Shown piece after piece: positions 24,601 through 37,218 of a DNA stretch of 64,000 nucleotides (positions within the stretch are counted from its first letter, which is position 1; the number at the start of each line of letters is the position of its first letter). Origin of the DNA: Rhynchonema sp. JSB1_4 (lineage: Eukaryota > Nematoda > Chromadorea > Monhysterida > Xyalidae). Below the pieces are notes generated by a model, which made no database searches, was not told the DNA's origin, and saw only the letters and a program-made list of their open reading frames with translations. The stretch covers positions 1-64,000 of the forward strand of contig JASAMV010004991.1 in assembly GCA_030248065.1 (NCBI GenBank), given 5' to 3'. Both the position numbers and the translations under genes were made by a program.

Positions 24601-27600
24601 GATTCACGTGTTCCGTGCCACTCGGATACAACCCAACTTGAAACAACCCGAATCTGAGTGGAGGAACGTATTTCGAAACTTTTTGAAAATGTGTCCGGTC
24701 CAGCATGTGTCGGTCAACAGCAGCACGCGTTGGCTCTAGTATAACGACGAATACCGTAGCCCACACCTACAGCAACTGACACCTACCGTAACATCCCAGT
24801 CCCAATCGTTCGGTTCTGGCCCGTATTCTGAGCGCATTCATTTTCGCCAACGGGAACTTCAACAGGTTCAATGTTGTGCCCGGCCACACACTGGTGGTGG
24901 CTCTCTCGATCAGCTCACACACATTGCTACGACCTGCAGTGAATTGGGTGCGATGAAATAGTGCGGTAAAGTGAATGGAACTATTTTGACTGCCATTTTT
25001 CACCATTAATGGGCATGAGAACAAAAACTGAATTTTCCTCGACCTGATATGATCGTTGATGTTTCAGGCGAGAGTGACCTCGATTGGAAAAAATTTAACA
25101 GACGTTTTTTCATAGTTCTTGAAAAGAAAAAAATTACATCAAAACCGTCGATCAACCAACACAAGTCCGATTGCAACAACGCATTGAACAGCGTTGATTT
25201 GCCGACATTGGTGCAACCCAACAGGTACAAATCACCACGATCGTGGAATTGGGCCAGGATCGTCTGCAAAGAAACGTTGTGAGAATATTGGGGAGATCGC
25301 AGCAACAGTCACGAAACCGGCTCCATTTGCACGTAAATAGAAGGGTTGCTGTCAGAAAGCATGAAGGAAATATTTTATGAAACTTTATCGGTGTTTGTTA
25401 GAACAAGAAAGCCCAACGAAGCCAGCACCACTAGAAATGAACGGTGGTCACTCATTGTTGAATCATCAGCTGTTTCTAGTGATGAAATTTCCATCCGATG
25501 CTCCCATTTCTCGTTAGCTCCGATCAGGGTTTTTTTTTCAAAATTCACTAGGTGCAACTTAGGTGCAACTATACTGGCAGGCGGAAAAAAAACCGGTTTT
25601 TTTCCAAAAAAAAAAACCGAAAAAAACCGTTTTTTTTCCGAGACCCGAATACTTTTCCATTTATTTTTCCGTGGGTACCTTTTCGGTTTTTGATCGGAAA
25701 AATATCGGTACTTTATTCCAATTTTTCCAAAAAATTGTAATGCAAAACTGATGAGTTTTTCGATTTCAGTGAAAAATTGGCTCGAGCACAAAAATTAACC
25801 AGCCCAAAATGGGCCAAAAAGCGTGTAAACCAAGTGTTTTCGACTGACTTCAACACTCTTCAAGAGCAATCTCGTCACTTCGAACAAATTTTGCACTGAA
25901 ATTGTTATGTTTTTCGAAATTACGTTCTTAAGTACTGGAAAAGTATTTGGAAAAAAACGGTTTTTTTTCGGAAAAAAAACCGTTTTTTTTCCACGAAAAA
26001 TAAAGAACGGTTCTTTATGACAGTATAGGTGCAACCCCCCAATTTTTAGGTGCAAGCTGGCCAAAGTAGGTGCAACCCCTATTTTGGACAAAAAACGCCA
26101 ATTTTAGGCTTTTTTGCCAGGTTGTGTGTTAAATGTTATTTGCGTGCTTTTAGAAGTTCAATAAAGTTGTAACGCAATGAATGCCTTTTCCTTTAGCAAA
26201 AGCAAACTTTTCAGGGAAAGTTCAACATTTTGTAGCACATTTTGTACTAGTTTCATTATTGAGAACCGATTGAGAAGAAAACGAAACAGTAAAATTTTCA
26301 TGTCACCATATCCACATTTGGGGGTCACGTACGAATCAATTACTTTCGCTGTTCATTTACTGTGTGGATATCTAATACTGTTGTCATGCTCTGCTCTAGT
26401 TCTAGTCAGTGTAGTTCCTGGGGGGAGGGGGGTCCCCTCCTAAGGTACACTAACCGCCGCGACCAAGGTACACTAGTACACTAACTGCCGCACCAGGTAC
26501 ACTAACCGCCACAATTTTTGCCTAAAATAGGCATTTTTAGCCCAAGATGGGCATTTTAGGCCTAAAATGGGTAATTTTCAGGTCAATGTTGTCAAAAGTC
26601 GCCAAAATACCCTATTTATGGAGAATTTTTTCCAAAAAAGGGCAAAAATAGGTCAAATTTTTTACCTCAAAGGACTTTTTCCTGAATTTTGGTCTTCCCC
26701 CCTCCTTCCCCCACAGGGAGGTACACCAACCGCCGCACCGACAAAGTGGGTAGGTTCACTAACCGCCTCACCGGACCAGGAACTACACTGATCCTAGTAC
26801 AGCATGTATTTGTTTTGAATCGTATCACCAGCACACCAGGTACTAACTGTGTACGAAATCAATCAATCAGATCAATATTTTTTGTCGATGTCGACCAAAT
26901 GCTTCGATGGAATTTATTGGAAGGAATGAAAAGCCGCGCAGCGCATTTTTTTTGTTTAAGCTTTCCAACCTTAAAAGATGCTGTATAAATGCTAAATTAA
27001 GCAAATAAGGGCCCAAAATTTTAGGTGCAACCTTGCACCTAACCCTGAATTTTTAGGTGCAATTCTGATTTTTTAGGTGCAAATTGCACCTAAAAAGTGT
27101 CTAAAAAAACTATGGCTCCGATCAACAGGTCTTCCCCAACCCACCGTAACCCAACATCACCTACCGTAATCAACGTTTCGACACCAAATCCGGTGCGAGC
27201 ACTGATCAATTGATAGTCCAAAATGTCAAACGCGCGCGCAAATCCATTCGACTCAAAATGCGTTCGCAACGCGTCCCGTATTCGATTCAGATAACCGAAT
27301 CGCGCATCGGGCGGAATCAGATCCAGTTTGTTGCCTGAATCGTAAAGGGAACGCACTATGTATCGATAGTAGGACCGCACACAAGGAGTTGCCGAAACTG
27401 ACCGACAACAATCATTGGCTTGCGCATGCCGGCCGACAGAATCTGGGCCAATGGCTCGTAGACACACGAGGGGAAATCGATCTGAAATGATTAAAAATTA
27501 AAAATACACATGGATTCGTGAATCAATTGGAGCGATTTTATGGGAATTAACCAGTGCTATACAGCTGAAGTTAAATGGAAGATATCAAAAGGCTGAAATT

Positions 27601-30453
27601 TAGTCACTTTTATGTGTACTATGTGAAACATCAGCATCAACATTACAAAGACACAGTGTTGGACCCGGACAAGCATAAAATTGCAAACGAGGTGCAAAGA
27701 ACTTTTTGGCGTGCCCTGTATTTCCTTCGTATTCAGGCCCGCTGGCAATAACCAAAACTAGATTCGCTGGGAAATTCGCTTGCGTGCAGTTTCAGAAACG
27801 AGAAGCAACTTTTCAAGCGACAACACAGCTCCAGTGTGAAACGTTATCATGCTTATTAATGTTATCATGCCCGTTCGGCAGCGATCAACATTGTTTGACA
27901 ATTTTTTTTGAGCAGTTTATCAAACATCATGCCAATATTGTATAACACGCACCAGGTCCACGCACAACACCAACAACGCGTTGTCCACAAATCGCAGATG
28001 TTTCATCACATGCTCATAGTCGATAGAAGATACGTTGACGTTGAGCAGAAACTTGTGGTGTTTTAGCAGGTAGCATCTGCAGTTGGATTATATCGGCGTC
28101 GCATGGAAACGAAGTCATGGGATCAAGTAATTGTGTGAGAGGCTTTGCGCGTGCCCTGTTTTGTTTGTATTATTTATGGGCCGAAACTGCATTCACAGAT
28201 CTAACGCAATAAGTGCCCACAAGGCTAAATCGTATTATTATTTTTATACATTTCTTTCTTGCAACTTGCTTCGTATACAAGAGTAGCCAGCTCTGATCCA
28301 TTCTTTTCGCACTTTTTGCATAAAATTTGGCAAATCTTACCTTCTGCACAACCAGTCCTCTTCAAACTCTGTCTGCTTCGCTCGCAAGAACAAATCGACT
28401 GGCAGGAAACCAGGCAGCGCCGTATCTCTGCAACATAACATAATGCACGATACAAGACTTCTTGACGACGATACTAGAAACAAAATTATTCTCTAGTTTC
28501 CACCAACTTGCAATGAAATTGTGCGCCGCATCCCTGACAGCGATGGGCCGAGGCCTCGATACTGCTGTCGACAGAACCTGTGAAACATGGGAATGGGAGC
28601 CTCAATGTTGTGCTTATCAAAATAAGTAGCAACCAAAACATGAGTCTTTCACACAAAGGTCCTGTCGCCACTAAATGGTAGCAATTTGCTACTAAAAATT
28701 TGCCGTTGCTATTCATGACAGGCTGTCATTTTTGTTATCATGCCCATCTCGGCTGCAAGTAACCTATCTTGAAACTCAATGCACTGAAGAGCGGAAAAGT
28801 TTTACCTGTACTACTTTTATTTTATGCCTTGACAGTGAAATTGTCAGGTCAACGGTGACTTTCCCTGCCTATCATCATAAACCTAACCAAGAAAAACCCT
28901 TGAAAAACAAATCTAAACGAATGTTTCGAACGCAAATACACATAGCTAGATACATCAGCAGCCTGCCACTCCAAGCCTGAACCTACTTTAACCTACATAC
29001 AGTACCCCTACCGTAATCCTCCCTCCAGTCCGTGTCCAACGCGGCACGAGTCTCTTCCCGACTCATGTCCCCGATGCCCGGTTGTGCCATTGGCATCTCT
29101 TCAACTGCGTCCCGCGCGCCGTGCACGCTCGCAAAGCTAAACGGTGATGTTTCATTGCGACATACATGCGATGGCGTGCATTTGTGCACATACACATTCG
29201 TGTGAGCACTTGGTAACTGAACCAAGTTAATTCAGTCAAATCAACCGTAAAGCCAATTGGGACGAGACCAACCTCGGTGATGTTGTGTCTTGCCAAGTGA
29301 CTTTTTGTATTGAGGATATTTCGAGATTAACTGGTGCCACTAAGTTTGACCAGTGTAATAGTTGTTCCGAACATGCACAATTGCATGCTGGTCGATATTA
29401 ATGGCAGTGAGTGACATCAACCAATCTCGAAACATATGCTCGATGCAAAAAACGTGCCAAACTTATTTGTGTCCAACAAATAGAAATCAAAACTTACGTG
29501 AAATGTTGATCATGTTCTCGGTCGAGTCGCTCAATTTCCGGCTCCAGGTCAGACAAAACCATTGGGTCGGCCATTGAGCTGTCGCCAACTTGTTTGGCGT
29601 CACCGCGGCGGTATTCTGTTTACATTCAATTTTTGTTTACATAGGTTAAACAAGTTAAGGGTGGAGCAAAATTGTTCATGATTCATCAGCCAACCCAGGT
29701 CATTCTGGCGTGAAACATCACCCAACCGACACACATGTGCACCAACCATCAGTATTCGAGTTGGATTGCACAAAGTATCCATCCGTTTTCACCAGCGGAC
29801 TGCTTTTGGCAAAAGGAAAGTCGGGCGGCGTCGCTGGTTGGCTGTCGATAACGCCACTGCTGGTCTCTGATTGGTTTTCGGGTTCAGAGCTGCTCGTTGA
29901 TTGGTCGGACAACGACGAATGTGCGGCGATCACGTGACGTGCGCGTTGACGACGTTGCGATTCGCTGGAAAACTACTTCGAGCAATTTTGTGAAAAAATG
30001 GTGTGACTTTTGTGAGCATGGGACTTATTTTCATTTCATAACTTTGTTTCTTTCATATTGTGGAGGTAACGACTCATCACTCGGACAACTTACAAATTGA
30101 TTTATAACACGAGCGAAACACTAGCAGTGCTGTGCTCAAGCACAACCACGCACAGACTCATTGTGGGGAAACGTTGGGGGAAAACGACTGGAAACGGCAA
30201 TGAACAGAAATCACACAACAAAATGGCACGCTCACAGTTTTTCTCGTCTTTCCCGCGCCTTGCTTTCCCGCATCTGCGCATCCCTGTACCTCGCATTCAC
30301 CAACTCCTGCAGTCTGTATTTCGGCACTGCTTTGTTGTATTTGGCCGTTGGTGTTGAGTGTTTATTGTATTTGCAGTCGATAATAGTTGACTGACGCAAC
30401 AGCAGCAGAAGTTGGGTACGGTAGTTCATCAGGCTACGGTATTGATTGTGCAT
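21644..30453 (-). CDS. NOA1: NOA1, mitochondrial circularly permuted GTPase
   Basis: YqeH-type GTPase of mitochondrial ribosome assembly and translation. Sixteen exons, every junction in phase, 723 residues (human 698): 30236-30453, 29747-29964, 29498-29615, 29012-29136, 28508-28577, 28341-28427, 27953-28076, 27403-27481, 27165-27334, 25146-25263, 24787-24933, 23785-23900, 23344-23473, 22910-23073, 22193-22307, 21644-21816. Treble-clef zinc motif C240-QG-C243...C277-RR-C280. The G motifs are in permuted order: NKLD (348-351), SAR (391-393), P-loop GCTNVGKST (419-427), WPGTT (459-463), DTPG (521-524). C-terminal landmarks: [18 protein letters not shown] and SSIGWMS. The basic, hydroxylated N-terminus suits mitochondrial import. 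Introns host Q, L, X, K and F1 elements. Its ATG is 30 bp from the PIGP stop codon. Confidence 0.96.
22355..22517. repeat. Palindromic MITE, Q family
   Basis: Hairpin in NOA1 intron 15 with arms CAACACGAGCCCGATTTCGG, then AGGTGG, inverted on the right. A partial relative lies at about 13010-13110 (shared GCCAACACGAGCCC and CGTGTAACGTTTCCCAAATC). Confidence 0.75.
22595..22793. mobile_element. L-family MITE (AGGTGCAACTTGCACCT), copy 1
   Basis: A 199-bp element in NOA1 intron 14: ends CATAGTTTTTTTTC / AAAAAACCTATG, perfect 8-bp duplication GATGGGCA (22587-22594, 22794-22801). Inside, the palindrome AGGTGCAACTTGCACCT is repeated four to five times. Confidence 0.9.
24211..24722. mobile_element. 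Inverted-repeat element X
   Basis: A 512-bp element in NOA1 intron 11 with ends TGCTGTTGACCGACACA / TGTGTCGGTCAACAGCA. GAGATGGTGGACATTC-like phrases recur three to four times in its middle. No clear target duplication. Confidence 0.7.
25570..26027. mobile_element. K-family element, copy 3 (intact)
   Basis: A 458-bp element, opposite in orientation to copy 2: ends TATACTGGC / GACAGTATA, perfect 8-bp duplication GGTGCAAC (25562-25569, 26028-26035). It sits inside the L element. Confidence 0.92.
26407..26790. mobile_element. F1-family MITE, copy b
   Basis: A 384-bp element with CAGTGTAGTTCCTGG / CCAGGAACTACACTG ends and the internal phrase TACACTAACCGCCGC. Flanks GTTCTAGT / ATCCTAGT are an imperfect 8-bp duplication (6/8). 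Nested in the L element. Confidence 0.87.
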
Positions 30454-30483
30454 AATTATCGATTGATTTATCTTATTTTCTGA

Positions 30484-31259
30484 TTAGCGAGATTTTCTGG
30501 ACGAGCGCTTGCGCAAACGATGTTTGATGTTGGCGGTGTCTGAAATGAGCACCACTTTATATAAAAAATATGGAACAACATAAAATAAAACCAACTGACC
30601 AGAAATTTTCTCACTAATCGACGTTGGCGGCAGGTCAATTATGGCCGGCACACCAAAATCGTGCTCCACAGTTTCAGCGCTGTCAAATATGCCTGCAATT
30701 ACAATAAAATAAAATTAGTGATATTTTTAAATAAAAATCTAACCAATTGCCAACCTTCCAATTCCACCAAATTATATCCGCACATGCACAATACGTAGAA
30801 CACAACCAGCACACACGCGTAGCTCGGCACTGCAATCGCCCAGTATTTATCGGGCCAGTACGTTAGACCTGGACAAATAGTGGATTGACAAGTTTGTTTG
30901 AATAATTTATCGTGCCAAAACAGAAATCGCGTTGGAACCCCACATTCCTTTGGGAAGCAGTAGTTACATGCTTCGGAAACAGGAAATGTTTCAGCGAGAC
31001 TATAAATAAGCAGACTGGAACTGAATCATTTCAATCGAATCTGGCTGTGCTGTACCAAATAAAAAATAACCGAAGAATAAACACAAAAACCTAGATATAA
31101 ATCTAAAATCCCATCTCGCAACAAACCAATTTGATGCAGATACACTTCTGGCACCAGGGCCCAAATCAAGTACAGCAGCGCTGCGGTGATTGCGAAGAGA
31201 AACAGTGCGAAACCGTAGATGCCACGCGCAGGCCAGGGAGCTGGACTATTTTCGGGCAT
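30484..31259 (-). CDS. PIGP: PIGP, GPI-GlcNAc transferase subunit P
   Basis: ER membrane subunit of the first enzyme of GPI-anchor synthesis. Four in-phase exons: 31127-31259, 30755-30868, 30600-30692, 30484-30539; 131 residues (human 134). The family signature is clear: RGIYGFALFLFAITAALLYL (helix 1), IWALVPEVYLHQIG, LTYWPDKYWAIAVPSY leading into helix 2, then DSAETVEHDFGVPAIIDLPP and a basic tail ending RKRSSRKSR. I chose the ATG before MPENSPAPW because it matches homologue length; an upstream in-frame ATG (31362-31364) would add 35 residues. NOA1 follows after 30 bp. Confidence 0.94.
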
Positions 31260-31433
31260 AAAGATTGTTTTGGGGACACAAATCTTGAAAGTGGTGAGTC
31301 GGTAAAAAGCTAATTTTGAAATAAAATGCACGAAATATGATAGGAGATATGAACCGACATCCAAACAGTCGATCTCAGTAATTATACCAGAAACAACCAG
31401 ACAATTTTGAACAAGACGATTGCATAAATATCC

Positions 31434-31439
31434 TTTATT
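31434..31439 (-). terminator. Candidate WASH1 polyadenylation signal
   Basis: AATAAA on the minus strand, about 205 bp after the WASH1 stop codon and upstream of PIGP. It would separate those two transcripts. No comparable signal fits between PIGP and NOA1. Confidence 0.45.
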
Positions 31440-31643
31440 CCGTCACTCAAAAAAGTGAATGATAGTTTTGTATCACAGGCAAGATTTTCTTTTGAACGCA
31501 GTTAAAATTATAGACCAATTATAACAAACATCAGCATTCTGAACACCGCATTCTGCGTCATGGAACCAAAAAACGGCCACAATGTCGAACAGCTAGCATC
31601 CAAATCCGATTTCGATTTTCTCTTCGATTGCATTCAACATCAA

Positions 31644-34600
31644 TCAATCCACCCATTCATCGTTGTCATCCGTTTGCTCCTCCGCATCGTCGGGCGGAGG
31701 AGGAATCAATTCGCTGATTCTCGCCATAGCGCCAGATAGTGGGCCACTGGTTGCCGAACGACCACCCGAAGGCTCGCTGCTGCGACCCGATATACCTGGA
31801 TAAATTGAATGTAAGAGAAAATGGACGCAATGGAAGAGAAAACCAAACAACTGGTGCTAGACTTTGGTCATTGAATTGAAATGAATGTTTTGTTTGTGGT
31901 AGGAGAAACGGACCGGATCACCATGCTTGATATTATACAGTTCATGCATACGAAAACTGAGAGAAAATCGTTCTGCATAGAATGGAAGAGAAAAACAACT
32001 ACCATCACTTACCCTTCCTGCGTTGCTGCAATGCTTTCGCCAGTTCACCCATTAGATCACCGCTCGGCGCCGCTGGCTTGGATTTGCCATCCGTATTTTC
32101 GGCAGAATCGCTGATCAACTCAACACCGTCGCTTGTGGCGGCTTCCTGCGGAGGACTTTTGCGAGTGAAAATGAATAAGTTTAGCTCACAAGCCAGCAAA
32201 AAATCCTATACCTGCTCCCTTTTGCTTCGCATCTTTCGGTCGCGTTTCTCCGACTCGGCAGACCTGTGTGCGGCAAAGTGATGGTCAAGCTTTAGACTTA
32301 TTGTTGATGAATTGAATTGTTCTATTTTAACAATCCAAAATTTTATCAAGGTAATTTCTTAATGGTGACCCGACCAGTTGAGAAGATCCCACGTAACCAC
32401 CAATTTTGTTACCGGTTCATATGACGAAACTCTGTGGATGGACTGAATAACACGAGAGACAACAAACAAAACTCACTGTAAAAGTTACTGCTCTCTCGTG
32501 AGTTATTCTTTGTTGTGCTAATCAAAATACACAGAACAGATAATATGCCAGCAAAATAACAATACCAAACATCGGAACCAGTGTAGTGGCTGGGGGGGGA
32601 TGGGGGGGATTCCCCCCCTAAGGAGTAGGTACCTTGCAACCACCCCTTGGGGGGGATGGGGGGGAAGGGTAGGTACCTTGCAACCACCCCGGAGGGTACC
32701 TTGCAACCATCAATTTATGGTTTTTATAGGCAAAAAAGGGTGTTTTTGACCTCAAAACCCCAAAAATCGCGCGCTCCGCGCGCAAACCTCCATATAATAG
32801 GTATTTTAGGGAAATTTTCGGCCAAAATGCAAAAAAGTACCAATTTTTCGGCCAAATTTGCAGTATAATGCATGCAAAAACACCCTTTTTTCGGACCTCA
32901 GGGTACCTTGCAACCTCCCGGAGACTGGGTAGGGGGTAGCTTGCAACCATCTGGATCCATCCCCCCAAGGGTACCTTGCAACCATTTGCCTGCCACTAGA
33001 CTGATCGGAACCAACTTTTTGAATTTGAATTTATCCTTCCCACCAGCGGCACGTATCGCCTCCATCAAATTCGACCTGCCTCCATCACCACTGTGTCCGG
33101 ACACGGGTTGGGGCTGGATTGGGGGTGGGGGTGGCGGTGCTGGGGGAATGACCTTTGACATTGCAGGCGCGGGGGGCACCATTGGTGGGATGGGTGGGGC
33201 CGGGGGGATGGTGGGCACTGGAAATATAAGGTGGAAATTTAGTTGCGTATCCATTGCATTTTGTGAAAGCAAGAAAAAAGTCCTGCACAAAAACAACTTG
33301 CGAAGCAATTCAAACTCACCTTTAACATCAGGCAACGGCACATCCGGTAGTTCACTGGTGTTCAATTGTAATGTACTTGACATCGACACTGGTTGAGTGG
33401 GCACTACACTAGTTGGCGCACGGGGAGGGGTCGCACCACGTGAGGGGTCATCGAAACTCGCAATGCCTGTAACAAGTTACATTTATAATTGGATTGTGAA
33501 ACATCAGCCAGCTAACCAATTTGATAAAGTTCACGAATCTCAAACAGGCAAGAATGTTTCGATACATCAGGAAATTAGTCGAGAGATTTGAGCCAGACAA
33601 TAAACCACAAACAACCACAAACAAGAAACGTTGCTAACTCTAATACAATAAGAAGTGTCAAAATATGGCCACCACCACCCACACACGCACCTGGCAAATC
33701 TGGCAAAACATCAGGCAAAATGAAGTCGGGCACATCCGTGATTTCGGTCTTGAATTCGGAGATTTTCTCTTCCGTTTCAGGTGAAGGCATCCAATCCTGA
33801 AAAAAAGATCAATACAAATATTCATGTCACAACGATTTGTCAATTTCAAATAATGAATTCGAAATAATGAAACACATCAATTATTTTATGAGGAAAAAAA
33901 CAAGCGTCAACCTTGGTTGACAACGCCATCGGAGCATCAACATCGGCGTCAATCGGCACATTTGTTCGTGTGCGTGTGATCATGCCAGAGTCGCGATCGT
34001 GTAAATCTGACGCGAAACTGCAAACACAAATGGACATCAACCTTGATGGAAACAAATCCGGGCCTAATGTCCAGAGATATGGTTCTCCGTAGTTTTCTGA
34101 CTGCGAAAAAAATCGACTCACACATTTCTGGATGTGTTGTACAACAGTAAATCAGCCACCGATGTGATATTAGAGCCACGCAGTCTGGGTCGATCATCCG
34201 AATCGTCTAATCGTTGGCCAACCTGAACGAAACGGACATGTTAGTTAGATTCATTCAATGCTTAGAACGAAACTCAAGCCAAAATGTCGGAATAAATAAC
34301 TGATATTTCGCTATTACAAAGTTTCATCCAGTTGATTTGGCGTATTTTTAACCGCAAAAACACACATAGTGACAACTGCAAACAACTGGATTGCAACGTA
34401 CACGGACAGTGAAATACTGTTGTTTCTGCTTGATCATCGTGCGTCCATCGATCTGCGTCGCAAAACGCTGCGTCACAACATCGTGCGTCACTTGACTGAA
34501 AGCATTAGGGCATACAACGACAGCTTGGGAGACAAAAACTACTTTTTCAGCCACGTTCGGGGGAGTAGTGGCCATGGTCAACAGTTTTGAGCATTTTGGG

Positions 34601-37123
34601 GGTAAAAGCGGTTGATTCTTAGTTTTGGGAAAAATTTAGTACGATAATTCCGGACAAAAAGTCAGGGTACCGGATACCCTGGGTGAAAAAATCAAGATAA
34701 CGGATGCCAGGGGAGGTAACCACACTTGCCCCCAAATACCATGAGGATTATCGTCCACATCTTCAAAAAGATCAAATACAACATAATTTGACACAACATG
34801 GGTTTCTACGCGGGAAACTGGCATACCAGAGCGACTCAAAGAATTGCTCTCCATCCAGAGTAGTGGCTGGGGGGATGGGGGGACGGGTAGGTACCTTGCA
34901 ACCACCCCCGAGGGTACCTTACAATACAACCATCAATTTATGGTTTTTATAGGCAAAAATGGGTGTTTTTCGACCTCAAAACCCCAAAAATCCTCCATAT
35001 AATAGGCATAGTCTATTATTTTATTCTCGGTCCGAACAAAGTATACAGCAAATGTTTCATCGCAACAGCTGCCATCAAGTAACACGCATGTTTCGAGCCA
35101 CGTTGTCGACCTGTTGGTCATCATCCACGACGATGACTGCTGCTTCAAGGCGTTGAAACATTTTCTGTATACCGCCTCTGGACTGTTATAAAACGGAAAG
35201 ACTATATTTTAGGCAAATTTTCGGCTAAGATGCAAAAAAGTACTAATTTTCGGCCAAATTTGCAGCAAAATGCATGCAAAAAACACCTTTTTTCGGACCT
35301 CAGGGGTACCTTGCAACCTTCCGGCGGCTGGGTAGGGGGGGTACCTTGCAACCATCTGGATCCTTCCCCCCCAGGGTACCTTGCAACCATTTGCCTGCCT
35401 GCACTACACTGTCTCCACCTGACTTTCAGTTTGCCTGAAATGGGCACGGGCGTGCACCAGCCGATAACAATAATAGAAACAAAATGACCACTCAATTCAG
35501 TCGCGGGTACAATCACGCAACTCGATCCTGAAGGCGCTGGCAGGCACTAGCTGGGGACAAAGCAAGGAGACCCTCAATGTCACCTTCAATGCCATCAGCA
35601 AGTCTATAATAAACTACGCTGCGCCGGTATGGAAACCAACCGCGAACAAGAAGGGCATTGACCGCATCCAGCCAGCCCAAAATGCCGCGTTGAGGGTCAT
35701 TTCCGGCTGTCATCTGATGTCAAATACAGACCACCTTCACCAAGAGTGCAAGCAGCTGACTGTCAACCGCCATCTCGACATGGTCAGCGCGCAATTCCTG
35801 GCAGCAGCGCAACTTCGTGAACATCCCTGCCACGATACGACATCCGACCCTCACACGAAAGCCAAACGTCGACCTACTCTTCAGTCCAAATTCGCGGAAG
35901 CTGTACAACGCAACACCGTAATGACGAAGAAGAAGTACGACTACGGCAAAACGCTGAAAGCGATCCACACCGACTTCGTCTCCCAGGACAAGGCGGCACT
36001 CAGCGTCAATCGGGTCCTGGGCACCAAACCACCCGACATCAACCCAGAAGAAGAGTCGCTGGATCGGCGTACAAGATGCACCCTGGCGCAATTACGCAGT
36101 GGGCACTGCCGCATGCTGAACTCATATCGCAATCGCATCGACCCAAACATACAAAACGTGTGCCCTCGATGCTGCACCGAGCCTGACACGGTCGAACATC
36201 TGTTTCGTTGCAAAAGCCGACCCGTATCCACGAGCCCAATCGATCTGTGGCGTAACCCGACCAAATGCGCAGAAGATCTGTCGGACATCTTCAGTCAACT
36301 ATGAGACCACGACAACCGAACGTTGGCAAATAATCAATCAACCACTCAATTCAGTAGGCCGCACATTTTTTGTTACGTTGGACGATGAGATGTGGAAATG
36401 TGCAATTTTTTACACAAACCAGATCAGATCCCATTCCAACTTGCATAGCCAATCTACGAAACATCACCTAGTCATATCAGGTATCGTCCTTCCCAACAAT
36501 GCATGTTGAGATAATACACAAGGTGGTGGTGTGCTTGAAAAATCAGGGTATTTGGCGGGCGCGAATATCTGAATGGCGCGCGTGGAGCCTTGCAGCGAAT
36601 CGATCAGCTGGTTGATGTGCGATGTTCGGGATTGGATGCGCTGCAACGTACAAACAATTTTTTTGAGATTCGTTTTGATGACTTTTTATGACAAGACATA
36701 TCGCATATTGTGAATAAATGCAGCCAGCTGAAACATCGGCGATCGCGAGACAACTGAGCAAGCTGTTAGGCTGCCAGAAAGCTGATGTTTCACGAACGAC
36801 TTAACTTGGGTTGAATTTCCAATTCCAAGCCAACCCAGGAATTGAGTACATTCAATGAAGCCAAACAACTGCGATAAAACAAGCACACAAACCTCAACCC
36901 TGGCCTGCGTTGCTTCACATTTCTGCGCCACCCTCCGCAACTGACGTTCCACGTGCTCATGTAATTGGGTCAATGCTAAGCGAATCTGAAATTATTCTCT
37001 TGATATTTCAAGACTAAAAAAATAAAAGAAACAGCTATTAACCTGCAGAACACAGTCTTCCCTACGCGCGTCGACCGACACCAGATTCAGAAGTGGCGGC
37101 TGGGTGACAACATGTGATGACAT
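31644..37123 (-). CDS. WASHC1: WASH complex subunit 1 (WASHC1)
   Basis: Arp2/3 activator on endosomes. Twelve in-phase exons, 479 residues (human 465): 37043-37123, 36893-36985, 36468-36640, 34402-34495, 34122-34222, 33912-34017, 33691-33796, 33320-33466, 33016-33217, 32212-32263, 32013-32145, 31644-31795. N-terminal WAHD1 helices (RREDCVLQ...QLHEHVERQL; AIQIFAPAKYP), then NITSVADLLLYNT, a proline-rich segment (residues 302-338), the WH2 motif NLMEAIRAAGG, the connector (DLMGELAKALQQRRKGISG) and the acidic end DDNDEWVD with the Arp2/3-binding Trp. Intron 3 (1.97 kb) holds a B element and a LINE; intron 9 holds a B element 12 bp from its donor. Exon 4 rests on phase plus a weak family match (IDGRTMIKQKQQYFTVR). 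Confidence 0.94.
32579..33003. mobile_element. B-family MITE, copy 2
   Basis: A 425-bp element in WASHC1 intron 9, ends CAGTGTAGTGGC / GCCACTAGACTG, perfect 8-bp duplication ATCGGAAC (32571-32578, 33004-33011). Phrase GGTACCTTGCAACC at both ends; central palindrome GCGCGCTCCGCGCGC at 32769-32783. Confidence 0.92.
34588..34730. repeat. A-family fragment
   Basis: About 140 bp resembling one end of the A elements (GTACCGGATACCCTGGGTGAAAAAATCAAGATAACGGAT-like region). No intact termini. It lies in WASHC1 intron 3. Confidence 0.55.
34856..35411. mobile_element. B-family element, copy 3, disrupted
   Basis: Ends CAGAGTAGTGGC / CACTACACTG with duplication TCTCCATC / TCTCCACC (34848-34855, 35412-35419; one mismatch). 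About 195 bp of foreign sequence with TAGTCTA / AGACTATA ends lies at 35010-35205, and the GC palindrome of the other copies is missing. Confidence 0.82.
35501..36340 (+). mobile_element. 5'-truncated Jockey-like non-LTR retrotransposon
   Basis: An open frame of 267 codons (35501-36304, no own start) encodes the C-terminal end of a Jockey-clade reverse transcriptase: ILKALAGTSWG, SIINYAAPVW, NAALRVISGCHLMS, TRCTLAQLRSGHCRML and a CPRCC...DTVEHLFRC zinc-like end. The 5' end is cut off within the polymerase. The element is flanked by a perfect 14-bp duplication (ACCACTCAATTCAG at 35487-35500 and 36341-36354), so it arrived by target-primed reverse transcription in one event. The frame is unbroken, so the insertion looks young. 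It runs opposite to WASHC1, in its intron 3. Confidence 0.92.
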
Positions 37124-37218
37124 TGTTTTTCAAAGCCTGCAAAAGAACGGTGTGTTCCGAAACACATCAGAGGTGGTCGCCAGCGTATTCCTGGTCCGGC
37201 GCGGCGGTTAGTGTGCCT

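Larger units (their letters stand above)
25525..27114. mobile_element. L-family element, copy 2, with two nested insertions
   Basis: In NOA1 intron 9. Perfect 8-bp duplication GCTCCGAT (25517-25524, 27115-27122). AGGTGCAAC phrases at both ends and a right end TCTAAAAAAACTATG as in copy 1. It is interrupted by K (25570-26027) and F1 (26407-26790). Near 26932-26945 a CCGCGCAGCGC palindrome is present. Confidence 0.88.

Noticed and set aside
34369..34590. 73-codon plus-strand open frame
   Set aside because: It is the antisense shadow of WASHC1 exon 4 and adjacent intron.
35111..35177. Alternative WASHC1 exon 4 that also fits the phases
   Set aside because: It lies inside foreign sequence within a B transposon and lacks family resemblance; 34402-34495 fits the phases and the family better.
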